DNA from: Propionivibrio hellwigii
GTDB lineage: Bacteria; Pseudomonadota; Gammaproteobacteria; Burkholderiales; Rhodocyclaceae
NCBI RefSeq assembly: GCF_041770905.1
Contig: NZ_JBEUWX010000001.1
Coordinates: forward strand, 1 to 64,000
Direction of reading: 5' to 3'
Length of the DNA stretch: 64,000 bases
Both the position numbers and the translations under genes were made by a program. This document shows, in pieces, positions 23,989-32,269 of the stretch (position 1 is the first letter of the stretch; the number at the start of each line of letters is the position of its first letter). A model generated the notes under the pieces. That model made no database searches, was not told the origin of the DNA, and was given only the letters and a program-made list of their open reading frames with translations.

Positions 23989-25023
23989 TTACGCTGCCGG
24001 TGATGCGGCGGGCATCTGCAGGCTGTCGTCGTTCACCTCGACGCCGTGCACGGTGTCGAGCAGGTCGGCAAAGCTATCGAAGCCGTATTCTGCAAATGAC
24101 CAGCGCGGAGTGACATATTTTTCGACCGCGTGGATTTTCGCCCACCCCTGTTTGTTCTGGAATTTTGGCAGCGCTTCATTGGCCAGCAGCTTGATCAGTT
24201 CGCCGTAGGGAATTTTGCGGCAGAACATGCGGCTGGCTTCGTCGTGGCGGAATTGCAGCCCGCCGAGCGCCTTGAGCATTTTGGAAAGCTGGCTGTAACC
24301 GTAGGTGCGGGTGTCGAAGTCGGGTAAGGTCTGGCTGAGGTAAGTGCCGATTTGCCCAACGAAGGCCCAGCCGGTCGCTTCGTCGGTGCAGTTCTTGACG
24401 GCCTTGTTGAGCGTATTGCGGATGCCGGCATCCAGCGCCTGGCGCGTTGTCGGGGCGGTCGGCTTGTCCTTGTTGTCCGCTTCCTTGCCGGTGTCGCGGC
24501 CGTTTTCCGGCGCGTGCCCGTCGGGAGCGTCGGGCGTGTCGGGTGTATTGAGTGCGGTATTGCCGTTATCGGTGTCCGCCGGAGTCTTGAGGTTTTCCAC
24601 GTAGAAAAAGCGGTCGCAGGCCTGGCGGAAGGCTTCCGGCGTTTTCTGCCGCCCGAAGCCATACACGGTCAGCCCGGCGGCACGAATGCGCGCGGCCAGC
24701 GGCGTGAAGTCGCTGTCGCTGGAAACCAGGCAGAAACCGTCGAAGGTGCCGCTGTAGAGCAAATCCATGGCGTCGATGATCAGCCCCATGTCGGTGGCGT
24801 CCTTGCCCTTGGTGTAGGCGAATTGCTGCACCGGTACCAGCGCGTGCCTGAGCAGGATTTTCTGCCATGCCCTGAGGGTCGGACTGCTCCAGTCGCCGTA
24901 AATCCGCTTGACGCTGGCGATGCCGTATTTGGCGATTTCCGCAAACAGCTCTCGCGCCACCGTGGCGGAGGTGTTGTCCGCGTCGATCAGCACCGCCAGC
25001 CGGTTTTGTCGTTCATTCCCCAT
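23989..25023 (-). CDS. NYN-domain (LabA/DUF88) protein with LOTUS (OST-HTH) domain
   Basis: Residues 8-145 are a NYN/PIN-like nuclease domain. Acidic residues include D14 and D16 in LIDADN, the Asp residues in GKDATDMGLIIDAMD, and VSSDSDF. An acidic, Pro-rich linker (about 150-195) follows, then a LOTUS/OST-HTH domain (about 200-285, VGQIGTYLSQTLPDFDTRTY, SQLSKMLKALGGLQ). A C-terminal helical extension ends the protein. NYN-LOTUS proteins are putative RNA-binding endoribonucleases; bacterial roles are largely unknown. It lies 75 bases downstream of lptA on the same strand, where lptB is usually found. A GC hairpin lies in the gap. Confidence 0.85.
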   Translation of the reverse strand: MGNERQNRLAVLIDADNTSATVARELFAEIAKYGIASVKRIYGDWSSPTLRAWQKILLRHALVPVQQFAYTKGKDATDMGLIIDAMDLLYSGTFDGFCLVSSDSDFTPLAARIRAAGLTVYGFGRQKTPEAFRQACDRFFYVENLKTPADTDNGNTALNTPDTPDAPDGHAPENGRDTGKEADNKDKPTAPTTRQALDAGIRNTLNKAVKNCTDEATGWAFVGQIGTYLSQTLPDFDTRTYGYSQLSKMLKALGGLQFRHDEASRMFCRKIPYGELIKLLANEALPKFQNKQGWAKIHAVEKYVTPRWSFAEYGFDSFADLLDTVHGVEVNDDSLQMPAASPAA

Positions 25024-25097
25024 CGTTTTTCCCGAATGTCGAGCTTGATGTTTTGCCGGTAGGCTGCCGGTACGGCGGCGCCGTGGCGCGGCGCCGA

Positions 25098-25712
25098 TTA
25101 CTGCTCCGGCGCGTTGACGTTTGCCGCAGGTTGCAGCGTCAGAGGTGCGCTGCTGTCGGGCGCGGGGGCGCTGTCCTTTTTCTTGGGCTGGATGATGGCG
25201 CGTACGCGCGCTTGTTTTTCACCGACCGCCGTCTTGGTTTCGCCTGCGCTATTGGTGGCGAGATACTGCTCGGTCAGCGCGTTATAGGATATGTACTGGC
25301 CGCGGACTTCGTCCGCGCCGCTCTTGACCCAGGCGCGGGAGAACAGCTCGGTTTTTTCCTCGCGCGCGTGATAGACGATACGTTCACCCTGCCCTTCAAA
25401 ATACTCGTCTTTGCCTTCGCGTTTTTGCCGGAAGTAGGACAGCCCTTTTTCACCGCCCGTTGCCACGCCGGTCTGGAAGCCGTCAGCGTCCTGCGTGACG
25501 ACTAGTTTGCCTGTGCGCAACATGATGGTGCCTTGTGTCAGCACAACGTTGCCCTCGAAAATCTGAACTTTGTTGATCTCGTCGGCGCTGGCGCGGTCGG
25601 CAATGATGTTGATCGGCTTCTCGCGATCGCCTTTTTCCGCTTGCGCTGTGCAGGTCAGGACAACCAGCAGGCTGGCGGTCAACAAGCGGATTGGCTGTGC
25701 AGGCAGTTTCAT
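25098..25712 (-). CDS. lptA: LptA, periplasmic LPS transport protein
   Basis: The 204-residue protein has a Sec signal peptide (MKLPAQPIRLLTASLLVVLT then CTAQA) and one OstA-like beta-jellyroll: PINIIADRASADEINKVQIF, EGNVVLTQGTIMLRTGKLVV, GERIVYHAREEKTELF. LptA oligomers form the bridge that carries lipopolysaccharide across the periplasm. The C-terminal tail (DSAPAPDSSAPLTLQPAAN) is Pro/Ala-rich and not conserved. It overlaps lptC by four bases in the operon kdsD-kdsC-lptC-lptA. lptB does not follow. Confidence 0.9.
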   Translation of the reverse strand: MKLPAQPIRLLTASLLVVLTCTAQAEKGDREKPINIIADRASADEINKVQIFEGNVVLTQGTIMLRTGKLVVTQDADGFQTGVATGGEKGLSYFRQKREGKDEYFEGQGERIVYHAREEKTELFSRAWVKSGADEVRGQYISYNALTEQYLATNSAGETKTAVGEKQARVRAIIQPKKKDSAPAPDSSAPLTLQPAANVNAPEQ

Positions 25713-26296
25713 GGTGTTTTCTTTCTGGCGCGCGGGCTTTCCAGCATCGCGCGTACCCGTGATTCGATGCGGTAGGTTTCGGCGCGCATGTCCATTTGCA
25801 GGCCAATCCCCTTGGCCCAGGACGTACCCTGGGTTACCAGCACCGGCGATTTTGTAAAGGCCTTGTCGGCATCGGGAAGCACGGTCAGCGCCGGTGTTGC
25901 GCCGGTCAGTGCCTTGTGTTTTGGGGACGCGGCGCGCCGGATGATGACATTACCGTTAAGGTCGATGCGTTCGTTATCCTCACTGACGTGCGCCGTATCG
26001 GCCGTCACCGTTACCTGCGCCCCTCTGCCAGCATGGACGAGGTTCGGTTTGCTCACGTCCAGCGTATCGTTGTCCGGATAGTGCGTGACGGTGTCAGCCT
26101 TGAGCGTATATTCCAGACGGCCGCTCTCGCCGATCTTGCGCAGCGTGGCGTCATACATGATGTAGTCCGGGTCGTGCCGGTTCTTGCCGTCGTTGCGCGT
26201 CTCCGGCTGGTCGGTAACGTAGCGCAGCCAGTAAGTCAGGCTGGTCAGCGTCAGCAACAACACCAGGGGAAAGAGGGCGCTGGACCAGTGCTTCAT
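25709..26296 (-). CDS. lptC: LptC, inner-membrane LPS export protein
   Basis: The 195-residue protein starts with one transmembrane helix (WSSALFPLVLLLTLTSLTYW) and continues with the periplasmic LptC fold: YIMYDATLRKIGESGRLEYT, LKADTVTHYPDNDTLDVSKP. LptC receives LPS from LptB2FG and passes it to LptA. Length and order (kdsC upstream, lptA downstream, four-base overlaps) are standard for Proteobacteria. Confidence 0.9.
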   Translation of the reverse strand: MKHWSSALFPLVLLLTLTSLTYWLRYVTDQPETRNDGKNRHDPDYIMYDATLRKIGESGRLEYTLKADTVTHYPDNDTLDVSKPNLVHAGRGAQVTVTADTAHVSEDNERIDLNGNVIIRRAASPKHKALTGATPALTVLPDADKAFTKSPVLVTQGTSWAKGIGLQMDMRAETYRIESRVRAMLESPRARKKTP

Positions 26297-26838
26297 TGCC
26301 CGTCTGCCGGCAGGTAAGGCGCCAGCGCTGCACCCAACTTGCCTTGCGCATCGAGAATCAGCTCGCAGACTTCACGTACTGCCCCCTTGCCGCCCGGCTT
26401 GCTCGCAACGAAGCGGGCGTACTTCTTTGCCAGAAAATGCGCATCGGCCGGCGCGGCGGAAAAACCACAGGCATTCATGATGCGGATATCGACGATGTCA
26501 TCGCCCATATAACCGGCGTCCTCCGGGCGGAGATTGAGTTTGGCCAGCAGTTCGTGCAGGGCCGCCAGTTTGTCGCCAATGCCCTGATAGAGCAGGTCGA
26601 TGCCCAGGTTTTGCATACGCAGCTCGACGCAGCGCGCCTTGCGGCCGGTGATGACGGCGACGGTCAGTCCCGCGCGTTGCAGCATGTTCATGCCTAACCC
26701 GTCGAGACTGTTAAAGGCCTTCATTTCAACGCCTTCATCGGTGTAGAACAGCGAGCCTTCAGAAAGTACGCCGTCAACATCGAAAGCCATCAGCTTCAGG
26801 CATCCCGCACGCACGCGGGCGTCATCGGAATAATTCAT
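26293..26838 (-). CDS. kdsC: KdsC, KDO-8-phosphate phosphatase
   Basis: Starting at MNYSDDARVRAGCLKLMAFD the protein has 181 residues. It is a HAD-superfamily C0 phosphatase with nucleophile motif DVDGVLSEG, motif II AVITGRKA, the Lys in KPGGKGAVREVCELI, and motif IV YMGDDIVDI. It releases phosphate from 3-deoxy-manno-octulosonate 8-phosphate to give KDO for lipid A assembly. The ATG at 26838 overlaps the kdsD stop (ATGA), which favours it over an upstream in-frame start. Confidence 0.92.
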   Translation of the reverse strand: MNYSDDARVRAGCLKLMAFDVDGVLSEGSLFYTDEGVEMKAFNSLDGLGMNMLQRAGLTVAVITGRKARCVELRMQNLGIDLLYQGIGDKLAALHELLAKLNLRPEDAGYMGDDIVDIRIMNACGFSAAPADAHFLAKKYARFVASKPGGKGAVREVCELILDAQGKLGAALAPYLPADGQ

Positions 26839-27827
26839 ATCGCCTTGGTTCGGAAAAGATCGTGCATGTTCAGCGCACCGACGAGGCAACCGTGCTCGTC
26901 CGCCACCGGCAGCTGATTGATACGGTGACGCTCCATCATCTCGACAGCCTCATCGACCAGTTTCTCGGGCCGGATTGTGCGCGGGTGGAGCGTCATCACA
27001 TCACTGACGCGCAGGTGTGTCAGGTCGTCATGCTTGAGCAGGGCGCGGCGCAGGTCGCCGTCAGTAAAAATGCCGAGGATCTGACGTTGTGGCGAGACAA
27101 TGACCGTCATGCCGATCGTACCGCGCGCAATTTCGCGGATCGCCTCGGTGAGGCTGGCCTCCGGCACGCTGGTCGGCATGGCTTCGCCTGTGCGCATAAC
27201 TTCGCGCACCCGCATCAGCGGGCGGCGGCGGCCAAGCGCGCCACCGGGGTGTGAACGGGCAAAATCCTCGGCGCTGAAGCCGCGCGCATCAAGCAGGGCT
27301 ATGGCCAGCGCATCGCCGAGCGCCAGGGCCGCCGTCGTGCTGGCGGTAGGCGCCAGATTAAGCGGGCAGGCTTCCTGTGCGACGCCGGCATTGAGATGCA
27401 CGTCGGCATCGCGCGCCAGCGTCGACGCGGGATTGCCGGTCATGGCGATCAAACGCGCGCCCTGGCGTTTGATCCAGGGCAGCAGATTGAGCAGCTCCTC
27501 GCTTTCGCCGGAGTTGGAAATGGCGAGCACGACATCGGCGGCAGTAATCATCCCCAAGTCACCATGCCCCGCCTCGGCGGGGTGGACAAAGAACGCCGGC
27601 GTACCCGTGCTGGCCAGCGTCGCCGCGATCTTGCGGCCGATGTGGCCCGACTTGCCCATACCGCTGACGATGACCCGTCCCGCACTGGTGAAAATCAGGT
27701 CGAGTGCGCGCCGAAAAGAATCATCCAGCCGGTCGATCAGTGCGAGCACGGCTTCACCTTCGATGCGCAGCACGCGCTCGGCGAGCTTGAGCGCCGGGTC
27801 AGAAAAAGGGGGAGGTGTCTGAGTCAT
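26835..27827 (-). CDS. kdsD: KdsD, arabinose-5-phosphate isomerase
   Basis: From the ATG at 27827 (MTQTPPPFSDPALKLAERVL) the protein has 330 residues, the usual size. Residues 40-185 are a SIS domain with GMGKSGHIGRKIAATLASTG and the catalytic-site segment HPAEAGHGDLGMI. Two CBS domains follow (about 210-265 and 275-330). The enzyme converts ribulose 5-phosphate to arabinose 5-phosphate, the first step towards KDO. The reading frame stays open for 255 bases upstream, but that part has no conserved residues, so the internal start is preferred. It is the first gene of the LPS operon. Confidence 0.9.
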   Translation of the reverse strand: MTQTPPPFSDPALKLAERVLRIEGEAVLALIDRLDDSFRRALDLIFTSAGRVIVSGMGKSGHIGRKIAATLASTGTPAFFVHPAEAGHGDLGMITAADVVLAISNSGESEELLNLLPWIKRQGARLIAMTGNPASTLARDADVHLNAGVAQEACPLNLAPTASTTAALALGDALAIALLDARGFSAEDFARSHPGGALGRRRPLMRVREVMRTGEAMPTSVPEASLTEAIREIARGTIGMTVIVSPQRQILGIFTDGDLRRALLKHDDLTHLRVSDVMTLHPRTIRPEKLVDEAVEMMERHRINQLPVADEHGCLVGALNMHDLFRTKAI

Positions 27828-28126
27828 GAAATTTGGCCAAAAATAATCGGCAAAGTATAGCAGAAGCCCGCAGCCGCCCAATGCGTTCGGCCGGTGTGAA
27901 TAGAAAACTGCCGGTGCCTGACCACGCTGTATTTTGCGAGCATCGTGCGCTTGATGAAAAACCGTCGGCAAATGGCAAATGACGGTTGCTGCGAGCGGCG
28001 GTGCCCATTGCGTGCAAGGAGGGGAAGGGCGTCGTATTGTCTGATTCCATGTCAGGTAGGCAGGTAGGTAGGGGAAAGCCATGCCTTAAAATCCGTTTTT
28101 TAGGTTGAGCTTCACAAGGAGCCGCG
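27828..28126. promoter_or_regulatory. Divergent region between kdsD and dacB
   Basis: About 300 bases that must carry the promoters of the LPS operon (minus) and dacB (plus). I see the dacB ribosome site AAGGAG about nine bases before its ATG, and a short direct repeat GGCAGGTAGGTAGGG near 28058-28074. No clear -35/-10 pair can be assigned. Confidence 0.4.
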
Positions 28127-29593
28127 ATGGGAGACGCGATGTTTTTTTTGTTTGCATTTCAGCGCCGCAGCGGGCGTGGCGCCGGCGTGCCGGTTTTTTT
28201 CCGTTTGCGGGCGGCGTTTGGATGCGCGCTGTGCCTGCTGGCGCTGATGCTCGCGCCACCACTGCGCGCCGCAGAGTCACCGACGTTGCCAGCGGAAGTG
28301 CTCGCCGCCCTCAAGAGCGCCGGCATTTCGCCGCGTCATGTAGGCGTCGTCGTGCAGCGCGTCGATAGCGCCCAGCCGCTGATTCGCCACAATGCCGACC
28401 AGGCGATGAACCCAGCCTCGGTGATGAAGCTGGTCACGACGTATGCGGCGCTCGAGCTGCTGGGGCCGTCGTATGTCTGGAAAACGGAAGCGCTGGAGGA
28501 TGCCGCCGGCAATCTCTACCTGCGCGGTAGCGGTGATCCGCGTTTGGCGCTCGAACAGTTCTGGCTGCTCCTGCGGCAGTTGCGCGCACGCGGGGTCGGC
28601 GAAATTACCGGGGATCTGGTCCTCGACCGCAGCGCGTTTGCCCTGCCGCCGCACGATCCGGCGGCCTTCGACGGCGAGCCGCTGCGTCCTTACAATGTCG
28701 GCCCCGATGCGCTGCTCATCAATTTCAGGAGCTTGCACCTGACGCTGCGGCCGGATACGGGCGGGGGCGGGGTGCTCGTCCTGCCCGAGACGCCGAGCGC
28801 AGGTCTTCAGATCGTCAATCACCTGCGCCTTGCCGAGGGTGCGTGCGGTGACTGGCGTGAAAATCTCCAAATCTCGCTTGATGCGCCTGCGACAATCGGC
28901 CTGGCCGGGCGTTATGCCGCATCCTGTGGCGACAAGGCGCTGTTTCTCGCGCCCTGGACGGCGGATGTGCAGGCAGAAGGGCTGTTCCGCGCGCTCTGGC
29001 GCGAGCTGGGCGGCACGTTGCGCGGCAGGGTGCGCGCCGCGGCCACGCCGTCGTCGGCGGTGCTGATTGCCGCGCATGAGTCGCCTTCGCTCGCCGAAAT
29101 CGTCCGTGACGTCAATAAATACAGCAACAACGTGATGGCGCGACAGGTTTTTTTGACGCTGGATGCGGTGCGCCCGGCGACACCGGAGGGCGCGCGGCAG
29201 CAGGTGATGCGCTGGCTGGGCGGCAAGGGGTTGAACGTATCCGGCATCATGCTTGATAACGGCTCCGGGCTGTCACGCGACGAGCGGATTTCCGCCGATG
29301 CGCTGGGCCAGCTACTGCGGGCGGCCTGGCAGAGTCCGGTGATGCCGGAACTGATGGCGTCCCTGCCGATCCTGGGCGTCGATGGTACGCTGAAAAAGCG
29401 TATGAACGGCAGTGAACAAAGCGGTCGCGGTCACCTGAAAACCGGCTATCTGGAAGGGGTGCGCGCATTGGCGGGTTATGTGCTCGACAGCCAGAATCGC
29501 CGCTGGATTCTGGTTTTCCTCATCAACGATGCGAAATCCATGGCCGGCAAACCGGCCATGGACGCGATGCTGCGCTGGATTGCGGCGCAATGA
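28127..29593 (+). CDS. dacB: DacB, penicillin-binding protein 4 (D-Ala-D-Ala carboxypeptidase/endopeptidase)
   Basis: The 488-residue protein is a peptidase family S13 member. A signal segment (residues about 28-48, FGCALCLLALMLAPPLRAAE) leads to SxxK at S98-V-M-K101 in NPASVMKLVTTYAALELLGP. SxN is in KYSNNVMARQVF and KTG is in HLKTGYLEGVRALAGYV. All three active-site motifs are intact. It trims peptide side chains or cross-links in the periplasm. The N-terminus before the hydrophobic stretch is long and Arg-rich; a start slightly downstream is possible, but AAGGAG favours this one. Confidence 0.92.
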   Translation: MGDAMFFLFAFQRRSGRGAGVPVFFRLRAAFGCALCLLALMLAPPLRAAESPTLPAEVLAALKSAGISPRHVGVVVQRVDSAQPLIRHNADQAMNPASVMKLVTTYAALELLGPSYVWKTEALEDAAGNLYLRGSGDPRLALEQFWLLLRQLRARGVGEITGDLVLDRSAFALPPHDPAAFDGEPLRPYNVGPDALLINFRSLHLTLRPDTGGGGVLVLPETPSAGLQIVNHLRLAEGACGDWRENLQISLDAPATIGLAGRYAASCGDKALFLAPWTADVQAEGLFRALWRELGGTLRGRVRAAATPSSAVLIAAHESPSLAEIVRDVNKYSNNVMARQVFLTLDAVRPATPEGARQQVMRWLGGKGLNVSGIMLDNGSGLSRDERISADALGQLLRAAWQSPVMPELMASLPILGVDGTLKKRMNGSEQSGRGHLKTGYLEGVRALAGYVLDSQNRRWILVFLINDAKSMAGKPAMDAMLRWIAAQ

Positions 29594-29962
29594 ACGGACG
29601 CGGCCCCGGCCGGGCGATGCGGGATGGCCGCTGCCCAGCGGGCGTGGTATGTCGGCGCACGGTCAGGGGCGCGGGAATCGTAGGCGGAGTGGCGGCCCGG
29701 GTGGCCGACCCGGATAATGACCGGATCGGGCGCTCGACCAAGGCTGGGCCGGGGTGCATTGCGCGCCGGACGGAAAGCTGCGCGGCGCGTTTGGCGATAT
29801 ACTGATCGCCGCGCCGGTTCCCGCCATTTTCACCATTTCCACCATTCCCACTGCCTCTGCCGCACGCGCTATTCCCATTACTCTCCCTATTTTCCTGACG
29901 ATCATTCCGCCGCCTTGAATCCGAGCCACCAGAATATCGCCGCCGATTTTTCCGCCCCGGCG
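29594..29962. other. Intergenic stretch between dacB and ruvC
   Basis: About 370 GC-rich bases. Open frames on both strands look like frame shadows with repeated Arg/Gly/Pro codons. Near 29829-29880 there is a pyrimidine-rich run with repeated CCATT. I see no terminator for dacB and no certain promoter for ruvC. Confidence 0.4.
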
Positions 29963-30583
29963 ATGCCCGTTGCCGATGTCCCTCAAGCCGCCAAGCCCGT
30001 GCGCGCCTTGCGCATTCTGGGGATCGATCCGGGCCTGCGCGCAACCGGCTTCGGCGTGATCGAAAAGGCCGGCAGCCGGCTGGCGTATGTGGCCAGCGGC
30101 TGTATCCGTACAGATGCCGGCGCTTCGCTGCCCGAACGTCTGGGAACGATTCACGCCGGCGTGCGTGAATTGGTGGCGCTGTACCGGCCGGATCAGTCGG
30201 TGGTTGAAATTGTCTTCGTCAACGCCAACCCGCAATCGACGCTGCTGCTCGGGCAGGCGCGCGGTGCGGCAATTTCCGCCTTGGTGGCGGGCGGCGTCGA
30301 GGTGAGTGAGTACACGGCTTTGCAGGTCAAGCAGGCCGTGGTTGGGCACGGCAAGGCGGCCAAGGAACAGGTGCAGCATATGGTGCGCCGGTTGCTCGCT
30401 TTGTCCGGCGCCCCCGGCGCGGATGCCGCCGACGCGCTGGCGTGCGCGGTGGCCCATGCGCATGGCGGGCAGGGGCTGGGGACTTCGGGGGCGCTGGCAG
30501 GCAGAAAACTGCACGTGCGCAATGGGCGTATCGCGCCTGCGGACTCGCATCGTGAAATAGGGAAACAGGGAAACCGGAGGTGA
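29963..30583 (+). CDS. ruvC: RuvC, Holliday junction resolvase
   Basis: Starting at MPVADVPQAAKPVRALRILG the product has 206 residues, slightly longer than the usual 175-180. The active-site acids are present: D in ILGIDPGLRATGFG, E in SVVEIVFVN, and the two D in ADAADALACAVAHAH. The Gly-rich loop GQARGAAISALV and lysine-rich VKQAVVGHGKAAKEQVQHMV fit the family. RuvC cuts Holliday junctions held by RuvAB. The ATG at 29963 lacks a strong ribosome site. A start nearer ILGIDPG would give typical length, but no ATG is available there. The last 25 residues are unusual. Confidence 0.92.
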   Translation: MPVADVPQAAKPVRALRILGIDPGLRATGFGVIEKAGSRLAYVASGCIRTDAGASLPERLGTIHAGVRELVALYRPDQSVVEIVFVNANPQSTLLLGQARGAAISALVAGGVEVSEYTALQVKQAVVGHGKAAKEQVQHMVRRLLALSGAPGADAADALACAVAHAHGGQGLGTSGALAGRKLHVRNGRIAPADSHREIGKQGNRR

Positions 30584-30587
30584 AACG

Positions 30588-31163
30588 ATGATCGGCCGTC
30601 TGACGGGCATCCTGATCGAAAAAAATCCGCCGCAATTATTGATTGAGGTGCAAGGCGTCGGTTATGAGGTCGATGTGCCGATGAGCACTTTCTACAATCT
30701 GCCGGCGATTGGTGAGCGGACGACGCTCCTGACGCATTTTGCCGTGCGCGAGGACGGGCATTTCCTCTACGGCTTTGCCAGTGAGGGCGAGCGTTTCGCC
30801 TTCCGGCAGCTGATCCGGATTTCCGGCGTCGGCGCGCGTACGGCGCTCGCCGTGCTGTCCGGCCTGTCTGTTGCCGATCTGGCGCAGGCTGTGGCGCATC
30901 AGGAAAGCGGCCGCCTGGTCAAGGTGCCGGGGATCGGCAAAAAAACCGCCGAACGTTTGCTGCTCGAACTCAAGGGCAAGCTGGCCGACGCCCTGCCCGT
31001 GACCTCGCGCGCGGTGGGCGACAGCCGCAGCGACATCCTCAATGCCCTGCTGGCGCTGGGGTACAATGAACGCGAGGCGCTGGCGGCGATGAAACAGTTG
31101 CCTGCGGAAACCGGCACGTCGGATGGTATCCGGCAGGCACTCAAATTACTCTCGAAGGTGTAG
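30588..31163 (+). CDS. ruvA: RuvA, Holliday junction-binding subunit
   Basis: The 191-residue protein has the three RuvA domains: an OB-fold (MIGRLTGILIEKNPPQLLIE...), a tandem helix-hairpin-helix (LIRISGVGARTALAVLSGLS, LVKVPGIGKKTAERLLLELK), and domain III at the C-terminus (DILNALLALGYNEREALAAM) that contacts RuvB. It binds four-way junctions as a tetramer. The gene starts four bases after ruvC. An AI-2E permease gene separates it from ruvB. Confidence 0.95.
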   Translation: MIGRLTGILIEKNPPQLLIEVQGVGYEVDVPMSTFYNLPAIGERTTLLTHFAVREDGHFLYGFASEGERFAFRQLIRISGVGARTALAVLSGLSVADLAQAVAHQESGRLVKVPGIGKKTAERLLLELKGKLADALPVTSRAVGDSRSDILNALLALGYNEREALAAMKQLPAETGTSDGIRQALKLLSKV

Positions 31164-31165
31164 CG

Positions 31166-32269
31166 TTGCTCTCGAATCACAAACATACCTTGCAGTTGGC
31201 CATCATCGCATTGTTGCTGGGTGGCTGCGTCGCTGTACTGATGCCGTTTATCGGCACGCTGCTGTCGGCCATCGTCATCTGCATCGCCAGCGCGCCGCTG
31301 CGCACGCGGCTGCTGCGCGTGTGCCGGGGACGCCGCACGGTAACCGCAACCGTGCTCTGCCTGCTGCTGGTCGTGCTGTTCGTGCTGCCGGTGGCGCTGT
31401 TATCCGGATCGCTGGCCAATGTGGTGGACATGGTCATCGGTTATGTCAAGCCGCATCTTGAATCCGGCCTGCCCGCCGATCTGCCGGGATGGCTGCGTAA
31501 TTTGCCGATGGTCGGCGCCAGCTTGGATGAATACTGGCACCAGCTGCTCGCCAGCCGCGAGGAAATGAATGAGCTGCTGCGCCAGCTGATTGCGCCGGCG
31601 CGCAAATTCGCCTTGGCGGCCGTGTCCGTTTTCGGCCAGGGACTGTTTCAGTTGGTGCTGGTGATTTTCTTTGCTTTTTTCATTTTCCGTGACGCTGAAG
31701 CCTATGCGAACGCCGTGCGCCTGGCCAGCCGGAAACTGGCTGGTGATCTGGGCGAGCGCATGTTCCAGATGACCGGCAACACTGTCACCGGCGTCATGGT
31801 CGGCATTGTCGGCACGGCGGCGGCGCAGGCGCTGGTTGCCATCATCGGCTTTTTCATCGCCGGCGTTCCCACTGTCATTCTGCTCGGCGTCGCCACATTC
31901 TTTTTCTCGATGGTGCCGGTCGTCGGCGCCACCATCGTCTGGCTGCCGGCTGCTGCCTGGCTGTACGATACCGGGCAGACGGGATGGGCGATTTTCCTGC
32001 TGTTCTGGGGCATGTTCGGCATCAGCGGCGTCGATAATTTCATCAAGCCTATTCTGATTTCGCGCACAGCCAGTCTGCCGCTTCTGCTGATCGTCGTCGG
32101 CGTCTTTGGCGGCGTGCTCGTCTTCGGGTTTATCGGCCTGTTTCTCGGCCCAACCTTGCTGGCGCTTGGGCAGATGCTGATCCGTGAGTGGCTGGAATAT
32201 CCGGGTGATGGTACGTCGCCAGCGCCGGATGAGCGTGCACCCGCCCAGCCCGAAGGCAGCGCGCCATGA
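31166..32269 (+). CDS. AI-2E family (PerM/YdiK-like) membrane protein
   Basis: The 367-residue protein has about seven to eight membrane segments, with the family signature in the C-terminal half: VVGATIVWLPAAAWLYDTGQ, LFWGMFGISGVDNFIKPILI, SRTASLPLLLIVVGVFGGV. Members were linked to autoinducer-2 export or Na+/H+ antiport; substrates are mostly unproven. I accept a TTG start at 31166 (GAAGG seven bases upstream) because the first membrane segment begins at about residue 8. The next ATG would cut into it. It sits between ruvA and ruvB, overlapping ruvB by four bases, so it is co-transcribed with DNA repair genes. Confidence 0.85.
   Translation: MLSNHKHTLQLAIIALLLGGCVAVLMPFIGTLLSAIVICIASAPLRTRLLRVCRGRRTVTATVLCLLLVVLFVLPVALLSGSLANVVDMVIGYVKPHLESGLPADLPGWLRNLPMVGASLDEYWHQLLASREEMNELLRQLIAPARKFALAAVSVFGQGLFQLVLVIFFAFFIFRDAEAYANAVRLASRKLAGDLGERMFQMTGNTVTGVMVGIVGTAAAQALVAIIGFFIAGVPTVILLGVATFFFSMVPVVGATIVWLPAAAWLYDTGQTGWAIFLLFWGMFGISGVDNFIKPILISRTASLPLLLIVVGVFGGVLVFGFIGLFLGPTLLALGQMLIREWLEYPGDGTSPAPDERAPAQPEGSAP

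Noticed and set aside
29717..29962. N-terminal extension of RuvC
   Set aside because: The frame is open, but the added 82 residues are Arg/His-rich and not conserved; MPVADV at 29963 is a better start.
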